DNA from: an uncultured Desulfuromonadales bacterium
GTDB lineage: Bacteria; Desulfobacterota; Desulfuromonadia; Desulfuromonadales; Geopsychrobacteraceae
NCBI GenBank assembly: GCA_945787335.1
Contig: CALZHR010000208.1
Coordinates: forward strand, 1 to 62,049
DNA length: 62,049 bases
Reading direction: 5' to 3'
The notes under the pieces are model-generated. The model was not told the origin of the DNA. It worked only from the letters and a program-made list of their open reading frames with translations, and ran no database searches. Below, piece by piece: positions 17,977 to 25,929 of this stretch. How positions within the stretch are numbered: the first letter of the stretch is position 1; each line of letters begins with the position of its first letter. The translations under genes were made by a program, and so were the position numbers.

Positions 17977-19318
17977 TATCGGTTAAGTCCTCGCTTGCCG
18001 CACAATCGCCCGCCAACGGCAGGCAGACGGTGAAACAGCTCCCTTTGCCGACTGTCGAGTCCAGCTCGAACTTTCCACCATGCTTTTTGACGATCTCGTA
18101 GCTGATACTCATCCCCAGCCCGGTCCCCTTGCCGACCTCCTTGGTGGTGAAAAACGGCTCGAAGATCCGCGCCTGGTTCTCCTCAGAAATCCCGCACCCG
18201 TTATCCTCGATCGAAACGTAGATGCTGCTGGCGTCATGCCAGCTGCGCAGGCGGATCAGGCCATCCTTGTCGATCGCCTGGGCGGCATTGACCAACAGGT
18301 TGGTGAAGACCTGGGCCAGCTCCTGCGGGTTGCAGTGCAGTTCGGGAAGCTCGGCGAAATCTTTTTCCAGCTTGGCTTTATACTTGATCTCGTTCCAGAC
18401 GATGGCGATGGTGCTCTCCAGGCATTCGTTGAGGTCGACCTGCTGCTCCTCGGCCTGATCGACCCGCGAGAAGGTCTTCAGGTTCTGGACGATCTTGCGT
18501 ACCCGCTCGGCGCCATCGAGGGACTCGTCGATGAGGTCGTCGCAGTCGTCAAGCAGAAAATCGATCTTCAGCTTTTTCCGCTCCGCTTTGAGCTCGTCCC
18601 ATCGCGGCGAGGTTTTGACCTCTTTTTCCACGGTCTGCAGGTAGCCGACCATCTTCCCCAGGTACGTCTTCAGCGAGCGCAGATTACTGGAGATGAAACC
18701 CATCGGGTTGTTGATCTCGTGGGCCACCCCAGCCGCCAACTGGCCGATCGAGGCCATCTTTTCGCGCTGCAGCATTTGCGATTGGGTGGCCTTCAGCTCG
18801 GCGTAGGCCTGGTCCAGCTCCTGCCGCTGCTGCTCGATCTCTGCGTTTTTGAATTCCATGCTGGCGGAGAGTTGTGTCGCCTCGGCAACGGTTCGTTCGA
18901 GTTCCTCTTCGGCCTTTTTACGCGAGGAGATCTCCTCCTTGATCGCCAGGTAATGGCTGAGATTCCCCTGCTCATCGAAGATGGGGGAGATCAAGGCCAG
19001 TTCCCAGAATATCTCACCGCTCTTATTGCGGTTATGAAACTCGCCCCGCCACTGCCGCCCCGCCTGCAGGGTCTGCCACAGCTGCCGGTAATCGGTGTAG
19101 CCGTCCGCTCCTTTCAACAGGCGCGGATTCTGGCCGAGGAGCTCTTCGGCCCGGTATCCGGTCACCGCGCAGCAACGCTGATTGACGTAGACAATGGTGC
19201 CATCCGGCTCGGTCAGAATAATCGACGCCGGATTTTGCTCGATGACCTGCAGCAGGACAGCATGATCGAGCTGCGGACCTGAGCCACAGCTCAGGTGGGG
19301 CTTCCCTGAAACGTTCAT
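17960..19318 (-). CDS. PAS-containing histidine kinase
   Basis: A 452-aa soluble kinase. One PAS/PAC domain (about 18-140) has the [18 protein letters not shown] start typical of redox or light type PAS sensors, followed by a coil, HisKA with [12 protein letters not shown] near 206, and an ATPase domain ([36 protein letters not shown]). Its ribosome site GAAGGG overlaps the stop of the HDOD gene, nine bases ahead, so it is the second gene of the island. It overlaps the next gene by 17 bases. The signal is unknown. Confidence 0.9.
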   Translation of the reverse strand: MNVSGKPHLSCGSGPQLDHAVLLQVIEQNPASIILTEPDGTIVYVNQRCCAVTGYRAEELLGQNPRLLKGADGYTDYRQLWQTLQAGRQWRGEFHNRNKSGEIFWELALISPIFDEQGNLSHYLAIKEEISSRKKAEEELERTVAEATQLSASMEFKNAEIEQQRQELDQAYAELKATQSQMLQREKMASIGQLAAGVAHEINNPMGFISSNLRSLKTYLGKMVGYLQTVEKEVKTSPRWDELKAERKKLKIDFLLDDCDDLIDESLDGAERVRKIVQNLKTFSRVDQAEEQQVDLNECLESTIAIVWNEIKYKAKLEKDFAELPELHCNPQELAQVFTNLLVNAAQAIDKDGLIRLRSWHDASSIYVSIEDNGCGISEENQARIFEPFFTTKEVGKGTGLGMSISYEIVKKHGGKFELDSTVGKGSCFTVCLPLAGDCAASEDLTDNDGDE

Positions 19319-19327
19319 GGCGACCCT

Positions 19328-20173
19328 TCAAGCCAGAAATTCTTCACGATTTTCGTCGAACAGCTCGCGGAACTCGTCAACCAGTTCGACGACCCGGTCA
19401 GCCTCCAGACCCAATGCCTTGGTTCCGGGTAATCCGGCCAGATCCTCTTCCTGCACCGCGCCGAAAACCCCGAACAGGTTCGGCAGGGCGCTGGCGATAT
19501 TGACCACAGCGATCAGGTTGCGCGTGCCCGGCTCCTCAACAGCGCCCAGATCGGCGTCGAAGTGGTGCAACGCCACCAGCGACAGCGCCTCGGCGAGCTG
19601 CCACTGCTCCAGCACCGCGGCGCCGATTTCCGCATGGGTCGCGCCGAACTGCTGGCGTTCCTGCTCGGCCAGAGCATGGCAGCTGGATTTGAGCGTCTCG
19701 GTCAGCAGCTGGCGCGCTTCAGGAGTCTGATTGTTCAGTACCACCTTGCCGATATGCCGGAACAGCCCGGCCATGAACGCTTCTTCGGGATCGGCCAGCG
19801 CCAACTTGCGGGCCAGAAAACGCGAACCAAGCGCACAGACCATCGAATCTTCCCAGAGCATCCGCTCCACGTCACCGTACTGCTGGTGCATGCCGCGCAT
19901 ACTGGCTGCCATCACCAGCGGTTTCAGGGTCCGCTCGCCGAGAATGACGATCGCCGTCGACAGACTGGTCACTTGGCGGGACATGCTGTAAAAAGAGGAG
20001 TTGGCAATTTTCAGCACCCGGGCCGACACCGCGGCATCCTTGGAGACAACCCGGGCCAGGTCGTTGGCCGAGGTGGCGCCCGAATTGATCAATTCAACCA
20101 TCTGCGCGGCGACAATCGGCATGGTCGGCAGGCGATCCAGATCGAACTGGATGCACTGAAATTTACCTGTCAT
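19328..20173 (-). CDS. HDOD domain signalling protein
   Basis: A protein of 281 aa from the chosen start. The HDOD domain (about 15-205) contains LPTMPIVAAQM, VSKDAAVSARVLKIANSS, ILGERTL and FMAGLFRHIGKVVL. The metal-binding HD pair of true phosphohydrolases is replaced (RHIG rather than HDIG), as usual in HDOD proteins, so it is probably a non-enzymatic scaffold in signal transduction. The frame could start ten codons earlier at a TTG, but the ATG at 20173 has GGAGAG eight bases upstream and is preferred. It is first in the island, directly behind the divergent promoter region. Confidence 0.85.
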   Translation of the reverse strand: MTGKFQCIQFDLDRLPTMPIVAAQMVELINSGATSANDLARVVSKDAAVSARVLKIANSSFYSMSRQVTSLSTAIVILGERTLKPLVMAASMRGMHQQYGDVERMLWEDSMVCALGSRFLARKLALADPEEAFMAGLFRHIGKVVLNNQTPEARQLLTETLKSSCHALAEQERQQFGATHAEIGAAVLEQWQLAEALSLVALHHFDADLGAVEEPGTRNLIAVVNIASALPNLFGVFGAVQEEDLAGLPGTKALGLEADRVVELVDEFRELFDENREEFLA

Positions 20174-20269
20174 GCTCACACTCTCCATTTGAAATTCTGC
20201 CAAGTTATTGATTCAGAATCTAAAGCCTAACAAACCAGGTTCTTTTTTCTATGCTAATTAGTATTTTTT

Positions 20270-20298
20270 ATTATTTTTATTTTATGTGTTTATGTCAA
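20270..20298 (-). promoter_or_regulatory. Candidate promoter of the signalling island
   Basis: Reading the minus strand, a perfect TTGACA (20298-20293) is followed after 17 bases by AATAAT (20275-20270) inside a very AT-rich stretch. It lies about 100 bases before the HDOD start and is the only strong promoter seen for the eleven-gene island. Confidence 0.55.
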
Positions 20299-20310
20299 GC
20301 TTTCTAACCA

Positions 20311-20339
20311 TTGCCTGCTCGTGCCGATTCCTCTACACT
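20311..20339 (+). promoter_or_regulatory. Candidate promoter of nudF-nudC
   Basis: TTGCCT (20311-20316), 17 bases, TACACT (20334-20339). It is placed about 30 bases before the GTG start of the Nudix operon, back to back with the promoter of the signalling island. Confidence 0.45.
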
Positions 20340-20371
20340 CAGGCAGTTCATAAACGGAAAGGAATTATCAG

Positions 20372-20899
20372 GTGAGCAAGCTCGAGGAAGAGATAATCTA
20401 TAACGGCCGGATCCTTGATCTGGCGCGGGAAATCCACCGCATGCCGGACCGGCGCGAGGCCCGTTTTGAAATCATCCGGCACCCCGGCGGGGCGGCGGCG
20501 CTGCCGGTGATGGACGACGGCCGCTTGATTCTGATCCGACAGTTCCGCCCGGCGGCGGAAGATTACATCTTCGAAGTTCCGGCTGGCCGCTTGGAGCCGG
20601 GCGAGGATGGGCCGGCCTGCATCGATCGCGAGTTGATCGAGGAGATCGGTTTCCGGGCGGCAACCATCGAGCCGCTCGGCGCAGTCTACAGCAGCGTCGG
20701 CTTCTGCAACGAGCAGATCCACCTGTTTCTTGCCAGCGGTTTAAGCCCGGCGGAAACCGCCCACGAACCGGACGAGTATATCGAGTCGGTGGTCGTCAGC
20801 CTCGATCAAGCACTGCAGATGATCGAGACCGGGCAGATCAAAGATGCGAAAACCCAGCTCTGCCTGCTGCGCTATGCTCTGCGGAAACGGCCGGTATGA
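20372..20899 (+). CDS. nudF: Nudix hydrolase, ADP-ribose pyrophosphatase type
   Basis: A cytosolic hydrolase of 175 aa that probably splits ADP-ribose to AMP and ribose 5-phosphate. The Nudix box (72-94) is complete: GRLEPGE followed by RELIEEIGF. The preceding RQFRPAAEDYIFEVPAG block is typical of the ADP-ribose/NudF group. The start is a GTG with AAAGGA about ten bases upstream. The last four bases overlap the ATG of nudC, so both are translated together. Substrate specificity is by family resemblance only; other nucleotide sugars are possible. Confidence 0.85.
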   Translation: MSKLEEEIIYNGRILDLAREIHRMPDRREARFEIIRHPGGAAALPVMDDGRLILIRQFRPAAEDYIFEVPAGRLEPGEDGPACIDRELIEEIGFRAATIEPLGAVYSSVGFCNEQIHLFLASGLSPAETAHEPDEYIESVVVSLDQALQMIETGQIKDAKTQLCLLRYALRKRPV

Positions 20900-21777
20900 A
20901 GATCGGTCTGCCCGCGTCCTACCCATCCCCCGTCGAGCTGCCGTTCAACACCGCCAGTTGCGCTGAACATTTTCAGCTCGCGGCACCCGACCGGGATCCC
21001 GGCGGCGAAGGTTTCTGGCTGCTGCTGCAGGGGAACCGGGTCTTCACCGAACCAGGCAAAACCGGCCTTCAGTTACCGGCGGGCGATTGCCCGGTCGCGG
21101 CCGGCAAACATCCGCCACTCTATATCGGCCAGTGGCAGGAGCGCCCCTGCCGCTTATTGACAGTGCCGAGCGACTGGATACAGCCGGCGCAGCTGCAGTC
21201 TGAATCGATCATGGCTGCCGACCCGCAGCTGCCGCTGCCGATCCTTTCACTGGCCGGCATCGGCCGGATGATCCTCCACTGGGAACGCTCCAGCCGGCAC
21301 TGCGGTTACTGCGGCGCGCCGCTGACCCACCTACCGGGCGAATGGGGCAAGGCCTGCGACACCTGCAACAATCATCATCACCCGCGGATTCATCCTTGCG
21401 TCATCGGCCTGGTGGTGAGAGGGGACGAGATCCTGCTGGTGCGCAAACCGGAATGGAGCGACGGTCGCTTCGGGCTGGTGGCCGGCTTCGTCGAATTCGG
21501 CGAATGCCTGGAAGAGGCGATGGCGCGGGAGATCCTGGAAGAGACCGGCATCAGGGTCAGCAACGTCCGCTACCTGGGCAGCCAGTGCTGGCCTTTCCCC
21601 AGCCAGCTGATGACCGGCTTTGTCGCCGACTATGTCAGCGGCGAGATCGTCCTGCAGGAGGACGAACTGGAAGCCGCCGCCTGGTACCGGCTCGACCAGC
21701 TGCCGACCATCCCCCCCCGGCGCAGCATCGCCCGCTATCTGATCGATAAAGCGGGCGACTATCTGCATTCCAGTTAG
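20896..21777 (+). CDS. nudC: NADH pyrophosphatase
   Basis: A 293-aa Nudix enzyme with a four-cysteine zinc ribbon (C136, C139, C154, C157) in front of the Nudix box (197-219, GFVEFGE...REILEETGI). Behind the box comes SQCWPFPS, the NudC signature usually written SQPWPFPxS; here the proline is a cysteine (C231). It hydrolyses NAD(H) to NMN(H) and AMP, and in some bacteria removes NAD caps from RNA. It overlaps nudF by four bases (ATGA). Pairing with an ADP-ribose hydrolase suggests a role in turnover of NAD and its breakdown products. Confidence 0.92.
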   Translation: MKIGLPASYPSPVELPFNTASCAEHFQLAAPDRDPGGEGFWLLLQGNRVFTEPGKTGLQLPAGDCPVAAGKHPPLYIGQWQERPCRLLTVPSDWIQPAQLQSESIMAADPQLPLPILSLAGIGRMILHWERSSRHCGYCGAPLTHLPGEWGKACDTCNNHHHPRIHPCVIGLVVRGDEILLVRKPEWSDGRFGLVAGFVEFGECLEEAMAREILEETGIRVSNVRYLGSQCWPFPSQLMTGFVADYVSGEIVLQEDELEAAAWYRLDQLPTIPPRRSIARYLIDKAGDYLHSS

Positions 21778-21789
21778 GCTATAACCAGC

Positions 21790-21860
21790 GCGGGCGCCCC
21801 AAAGGGCGCCCCTACAATAAATGCAACGACCAATGGAGGGGCGAGATACATCGCGCCCGC
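21790..21860. repeat. GC-rich palindromic element
   Basis: A perfect hairpin GGGCGCCC/GGGCGCCC (21792-21799 and 21804-21811, loop CAAA) is nested in a larger pairing between GCGGGCGC (21790-21797) and GCGCCCGC (21853-21860). It lies between convergent nudC and ald. No T-run follows, so it resembles a dispersed palindromic repeat more than a classical terminator, although it may block transcription. Confidence 0.45.
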
Positions 21861-21889
21861 ATCCCTCTCGATACCCCTCACCAGCAGGC

Positions 21890-22999
21890 TCAGGCCTGCA
21901 AATAAGGGCTGTAAACCAGCCCCAGCGCCTCGGCCACCGGCTGGTTGCAGAGCTTGCTGTTCCAGGTGTTGATCCCTTTGGCGAAGGCCGGGTCTGAGGC
22001 CACCGCGGCTTCAAAACCGAACGCGGCCAGTCTTTCCACATACGGCAGGGTGCTGTTGGTCAGGGCGTAGGTGCTGGTGCGACTGACCGCCCCCGGCATG
22101 TTCGCCACACCGTAGTGAATCACCCCGTCGACAGTGTAGACCGGGTGGTCGTGGGTGGTGACATGGATGGTCTCGACGCAGCCCCCCTGGTCGATCGCCA
22201 CGTCGACGATCACCGCCCCCTCATTCATCTCCCCGACCAGTTCGCGGCTGACCAGCAGCGGCGCCTTGCCGCCCGGCAACAAGACCGCGCCGATCAGCAG
22301 ATCGCAGCGGCGCACCACCGCTTCGATATTGTGCGCGTTCGACATCAGCGTGTGGATCCGATTGCCGTACTGCTCATCCAGCTGCGCCAACCTCAAGGGG
22401 TCGATATCGAGCACCGTCACCTCGGCCCCCATGCCGACGGCGATCCGCAGGGCATTGCTGCCGACGGTTCCGGCGCCGAGGATCGCGACCCGCCCCTGAC
22501 GCACCCCCGGCGCCCCGGAGAGCAGCACCCCGCGCCCGCCATGCTCCTTTTCCAGGTAGCGCGCGCCGACCTGCACCGCCATCCGCCCGGCGATCTCGCT
22601 CATCGGCTGCAGCAGCGGCAGCAGACCATCCGGCCGCTCGATGGTTTCGTAGGCAATGCCGGTGATCTTCTTCTGCAGCAACAGCTGGCTCAGTTCGGGC
22701 GCCGCCGCCAGGTGCAGATAGGTGAACAGCAGCTGCCCCGGTTGCAGCAGGTCGAATTCATCGGCCAGCGGCTCCTTTACCTTGACGATCAGCTCGGACC
22801 GGGCATAGACCTCAGCCGCCTTGGCGACCAGCTCGGCACCGGCTTGTTTGTACTGCTGATCGGTCAGGCCGCTGCCACGTCCGGCGCCTTTTTCCACCAG
22901 CACCTGATGGCCGGCCTCGATCAGCTGGCGGACCCCGGCCGGGGTCATGCCGACGCGGTATTCATGGGTTTTGATCTCTTTCGGCACACCGACGCGCAT
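21890..22999 (-). CDS. ald: Alanine dehydrogenase
   Basis: An NAD-dependent enzyme that interconverts L-alanine and pyruvate plus ammonia, normally a hexamer in the cytosol. The 369 aa match the family. Seen are the N-terminal RVGVPKEIK, K75 in VKVKEP and H96 in TYLHLA (substrate and catalytic residues), the Rossmann GAGTVG at about 175, and the aspartate of VIVDVAIDQGG. It starts 24 bases after the OsmC-like gene, so both may share the upstream promoter. The role may be alanine catabolism or NADH balance. Confidence 0.95.
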   Translation of the reverse strand: MRVGVPKEIKTHEYRVGMTPAGVRQLIEAGHQVLVEKGAGRGSGLTDQQYKQAGAELVAKAAEVYARSELIVKVKEPLADEFDLLQPGQLLFTYLHLAAAPELSQLLLQKKITGIAYETIERPDGLLPLLQPMSEIAGRMAVQVGARYLEKEHGGRGVLLSGAPGVRQGRVAILGAGTVGSNALRIAVGMGAEVTVLDIDPLRLAQLDEQYGNRIHTLMSNAHNIEAVVRRCDLLIGAVLLPGGKAPLLVSRELVGEMNEGAVIVDVAIDQGGCVETIHVTTHDHPVYTVDGVIHYGVANMPGAVSRTSTYALTNSTLPYVERLAAFGFEAAVASDPAFAKGINTWNSKLCNQPVAEALGLVYSPYLQA

Positions 23000-23023
23000 A
23001 GCACTACCTCCCGAGCAGAAGAG

Positions 23024-23413
23024 TTATTCTGTGGTCACGCTGAATTCCGGTGGATCAAGAATCGCTTTTTTCACCGCGCACTGATCGGTCGCCTTGATGA
23101 TCGCGCCACGGTATTTTTCCGGAAAACCCACCGGCAGCTTGATCTTGATATCGACCTGCTGCAGGGCTTTGGTTTCGGCATCGCGCCGGTAATCGAGGCT
23201 CAGGCTCAGCCCGTCGGTCGACAATTGTCGCTGTTGGCAGAAGCGCAGGGCGAAGAATCCGGCACAGGTGCCGATCGAGGCGAAGAACAGGTCGTAGGGG
23301 GATGGCGCGCTGCCGGCGCCGCCGGCGGCAACCGGCTGGTCGGTGAGCACCTGGAATGAATCGAGTTGGGCGGCCACGGCGACGCCGCCGGGGAAGCTGA
23401 TCTGCATCGGCAT
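23024..23413 (-). CDS. OsmC-like protein
   Basis: A 129-aa OsmC/Ohr family protein. The start chosen is the ATG at 23413 with AAGGA seven bases upstream; the open frame runs further back but without a ribosome site. The conserved core SAPSPYDLFFASIGTCAGFF holds C50, with C59 nearby, and C112 in TDQCAVKK. Two well-spaced cysteines (50 and 112) fit peroxidase-type members that reduce organic hydroperoxides, though many relatives are uncharacterised. A 13-base palindrome overlapping a -10 element lies directly upstream. Probably cotranscribed with ald. Confidence 0.82.
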   Translation of the reverse strand: MPMQISFPGGVAVAAQLDSFQVLTDQPVAAGGAGSAPSPYDLFFASIGTCAGFFALRFCQQRQLSTDGLSLSLDYRRDAETKALQQVDIKIKLPVGFPEKYRGAIIKATDQCAVKKAILDPPEFSVTTE

Positions 23414-23435
23414 AATTGTTCCTTTGGAAAAGTTG

Positions 23436-23452
23436 ATTGTTGAACAATTATG
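23436..23452 (-). promoter_or_regulatory. Candidate operator overlapping the -10 of the OsmC-like gene
   Basis: The 6-1-6 inverted repeat ATTGTT-G-AACAAT (23436-23448) overlaps, on the minus strand, the CATAAT -10-like hexamer (23452-23447). It lies 23 bases before the ATG, in the short gap after the helicase gene. The position is that of a repressor site; no clear -35 is seen. Confidence 0.4.
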
Positions 23453-23474
23453 CCAGCTTGTCAGTTTTTTGCAG

Positions 23475-25520
23475 CTAGTCGTCGCCCAATAACTGGCCGA
23501 TGCCGCTGAAAAAGTTGCTGGCGCTGCGTTCTTGCTGCTCCGGCGTGCTCGGCGGCGGCTGGCTGGCGTCGCTACGCTGCAACACCTCAGGGGGGATTTC
23601 GACCAGGAAGCGGCTCGGATCGCGCTGTTCCAGCTTGCCGTACTTGCGCCGCCGCTGGGCGCCGAGCAGCACCAGCTGGCGCTGGGCGCGGGTGATACCG
23701 ACATAGCAGAGCCGGCGCTCCTCGTCGATGTCGAAGGTCTCGTAGATCGATTTCTTGTGCGGCAGATAGCCCTCTTCCAGGCCGACCAGGAAGACGACCG
23801 GAAACTCCAGCCCCTTGCTCGAATGCAGGCTCATCAGGGTGACAGCGTTCTGCGCCAGCTTCTTCTCTTTGTCGTTGCGCTGCGGCCCCTCGTCATCGAG
23901 CAGCGAAACCTTGTCGAGAAAGCCGGACAGGGAGGGCTCCGCGTCGCGTTCCAGGTAGGAAGCCATGGCGTTGAGCACCTCTTCCTGGTTCTCCACCCGC
24001 CGCCGCGCCCGCTGCGGGTCGTTCTCCTGGCGATAGATCTCTTCGGCCAGCTTCAGCTCCTCGAGCAGCGCGCGCAGGGTCTCGTCCAACCGCAGCGGCT
24101 GCTGAAAACGTTTCCGAAAACGTTCAAGCAGCGCGACAAAAGCGCCGATCGCCTCATGGGTGCGCGGCGTCAGATCCTCAACCGCCTGCGGGTCTTTCAG
24201 CACCCGCCAGAGCGGCTGCTCAGTTTCGGCCGAATGGCGGATCAGCCGGTCAGCGCTGCTGGCGCCGATGTTGCGCCGCGGGTAGTTGAGAATCCGCAGC
24301 AGGTTGACCTCGTCGAAGGGGTTGATCAGCACCTTCAGGTAGGCGATCACATCCTTGACCTCTTTGCGGTCGAAGAACTGCTGGCCGCCGATCAACACAT
24401 AGGGGATGTTCGCGTAGCGCAGCTGCTCCTCGAAGGCGCGCGACTGGCTGTTGGTGCGGTAGAGGATGGCGAAGTCGTTGTATTCCAGTTGATGGCGGCC
24501 GCGCTCAAGGTGCACCCGCTCGATCACCTGGCAGGCCTCGTGCTCGTCGTCGTCACAGATCAGGTAGTCGACCATGCTGCCTGCGCCTCCGGCGGTCCAG
24601 AGCGCCTTCTCCTTGCGTTTGCGGTTGTGCTTGATGACCGCGTTGGCGGCGCCGAGGATATGGCCGCTGGAGCGGTAGTTCTGCTCCAGCTTGATCACCT
24701 TGGTGCCGGGAAAATCGCGCTCGAAGTTGAGGATCGTCTCGACATCGGCGCCGCGGAAGCCGTAGATCGACTGATCGTCGTCACCGACCACGCAGAGGTT
24801 GCCGTGCCCACCAGCCAGCAGCTTGAGAAGCCGGTACTGCACCGGGTTGGTGTCCTGATACTCGTCGACCATCTGGTAGCGGAAGTGCTGCTGATAATGA
24901 GCCAACAGGTCGGGGTGCTGCTCGAGCAATTGCACGCAGAGCACCAGCAGGTCATCGAAGTCGACCGCGTTGTAGGCCTTGAGCTCTTTCTGGTAGCGGG
25001 GATAGATCAGCGCGGTCAGGCAGGAGGTGGGATCTGTGCTGTGCGAACGGAACGCCCCCGGCGCCACCATGCGGTTTTTCGCAGCGGAAATCTGCCAGAG
25101 CACCTGCTCGGCATCCTTGCCGGTAGCATCGGCGATTTCGTCGCGCAGCAACCGGCGCACCAGCTGCTGCTGATCGGAGGCCGCGTAGATGGAAAAGTTC
25201 TTCTTGTAGCCGAGCCGCTCGATATGCTGCTTGAGAATCCGCACGCAGAGGGAATGAAAGGTCGCGATGGTCATCCCCTTGGTGCCCTTTTTGCCGACCA
25301 TCTCTTCGACCCGCTCGCGCATTTCACGGGCCGCCTTGTTGGTGAAGGTGACCGCCAGAATCGCCTCGGCCGGCACCCCGCACTGCTGCAGCAGGTAGAC
25401 GATCCGGCAGGTGATGACCCGGGTCTTGCCGGAGCCGGCACCGGCCAACAGCAGCAGCGGACCGTCCAGGTGGGCGACCGCGTCGCGTTGCTGCGGGTTG
25501 AGAGAAGCGAGATCAAACAT
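23475..25520 (-). CDS. rep: ATP-dependent DNA helicase, Rep/UvrD family
   Basis: An SF1A 3'-5' DNA helicase acting in replication or repair. The 681 aa are close to Rep (about 670) and shorter than most UvrD/PcrA. Motifs in order: Q motif LNPQQRDAV, Walker A AGAGSGKT (26-33), TFTNKAAREM, VDEYQDTNPVQ (motif II), VGDDDQSIYGFRGA (III), LEQNYRSS (IV), TLMSLHSSKGLEFPVVFLVG (V) and CYVGITRAQ (VI). The C-terminal YGKLEQRDPSRFLVEIP region is more Rep-like than PcrA-like, but the exact subfamily needs a phylogeny. The ribosome site before the ATG at 25520 is weak. Confidence 0.9.
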   Translation of the reverse strand: MFDLASLNPQQRDAVAHLDGPLLLLAGAGSGKTRVITCRIVYLLQQCGVPAEAILAVTFTNKAAREMRERVEEMVGKKGTKGMTIATFHSLCVRILKQHIERLGYKKNFSIYAASDQQQLVRRLLRDEIADATGKDAEQVLWQISAAKNRMVAPGAFRSHSTDPTSCLTALIYPRYQKELKAYNAVDFDDLLVLCVQLLEQHPDLLAHYQQHFRYQMVDEYQDTNPVQYRLLKLLAGGHGNLCVVGDDDQSIYGFRGADVETILNFERDFPGTKVIKLEQNYRSSGHILGAANAVIKHNRKRKEKALWTAGGAGSMVDYLICDDDEHEACQVIERVHLERGRHQLEYNDFAILYRTNSQSRAFEEQLRYANIPYVLIGGQQFFDRKEVKDVIAYLKVLINPFDEVNLLRILNYPRRNIGASSADRLIRHSAETEQPLWRVLKDPQAVEDLTPRTHEAIGAFVALLERFRKRFQQPLRLDETLRALLEELKLAEEIYRQENDPQRARRRVENQEEVLNAMASYLERDAEPSLSGFLDKVSLLDDEGPQRNDKEKKLAQNAVTLMSLHSSKGLEFPVVFLVGLEEGYLPHKKSIYETFDIDEERRLCYVGITRAQRQLVLLGAQRRRKYGKLEQRDPSRFLVEIPPEVLQRSDASQPPPSTPEQQERSASNFFSGIGQLLGDD

Positions 25521-25691
25521 CTACAGTATGGGGTTTCCGGGGTGTCGGGCTTTAGAAAAAGCGCTTTAAATCAGAACCTTACCTCAAACTTTGAAATCCA
25601 GAAGGCGGGACCATAACATGCCGCAATTAGCACAGGCAAGCGGCGATTCTGGTACGACAAAATAGATAATGATCGATAATGAATCTTTCTG

Positions 25692-25720
25692 TTGATTCTG
25701 CAATTCCACTTTGCTAGATT
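25692..25720 (+). promoter_or_regulatory. Candidate promoter of a small transcription unit
   Basis: TTGATT (25692-25697), exactly 17 bases, TAGATT (25715-25720). The expected transcription start (about 25727) falls at the ATG of the 41-codon frame, so the message would be nearly leaderless. Confidence 0.4.
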
Positions 25721-25727
25721 ACGCGCC

Positions 25728-25853
25728 ATGTTTCGACTTGCCATCATCTTCATCAGTCTTATCTGGGCCTCGCTGCTGCTGATCTCCTGGGGGGGCGCAA
25801 CCCCTGCGCCGGAAACTCCGCAGGTGACCCTCAGCGCTTCCGCCCGGTCCTGA
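25728..25853 (+). CDS. Possible 41-aa membrane or secreted small protein
   Basis: The frame encodes 41 residues: a hydrophobic stretch of about 20 (LAIIFISLIWASLLLISW) followed by a proline-, threonine- and serine-rich tail. It would be a small single-span membrane protein or a signal-peptide-like product. No ribosome site is present, but a promoter-like pair ends eight bases upstream and a hairpin with a T-run follows at 25888. I do not recognise a family. It lies in the otherwise empty 409-base gap between the divergent helicase and radical SAM genes. The unit could instead encode a small RNA. Confidence 0.35.
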   Translation: MFRLAIIFISLIWASLLLISWGGATPAPETPQVTLSASARS

Positions 25854-25887
25854 AGCCCCGGTCACTGCCGACCGTCTCCCGCCGCGC

Positions 25888-25914
25888 GGGGCGTACGCGA
25901 CACGTCCCCTTTTT
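25888..25914 (+). terminator. Candidate rho-independent terminator of the small unit
   Basis: GGGGCGT pairs with ACG-T-CCCC (one bulged T) around a 7-base loop, followed by five T. It is oriented rightward, 34 bases after the 41-codon frame, and faces the end of the radical SAM gene. Confidence 0.45.
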
Positions 25915-25929
25915 CAGCTCGACGTCATT

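Noticed and set aside
23532-25616. A 694-codon frame opposite the Rep helicase
   Set aside because: The helicase on the other strand has every expected motif; this frame is a codon-bias artefact, as are the similar long frames at 27452-29140, 29923-31983 and 33143-35440 on the minus strand and 3736-5571 on the plus strand.
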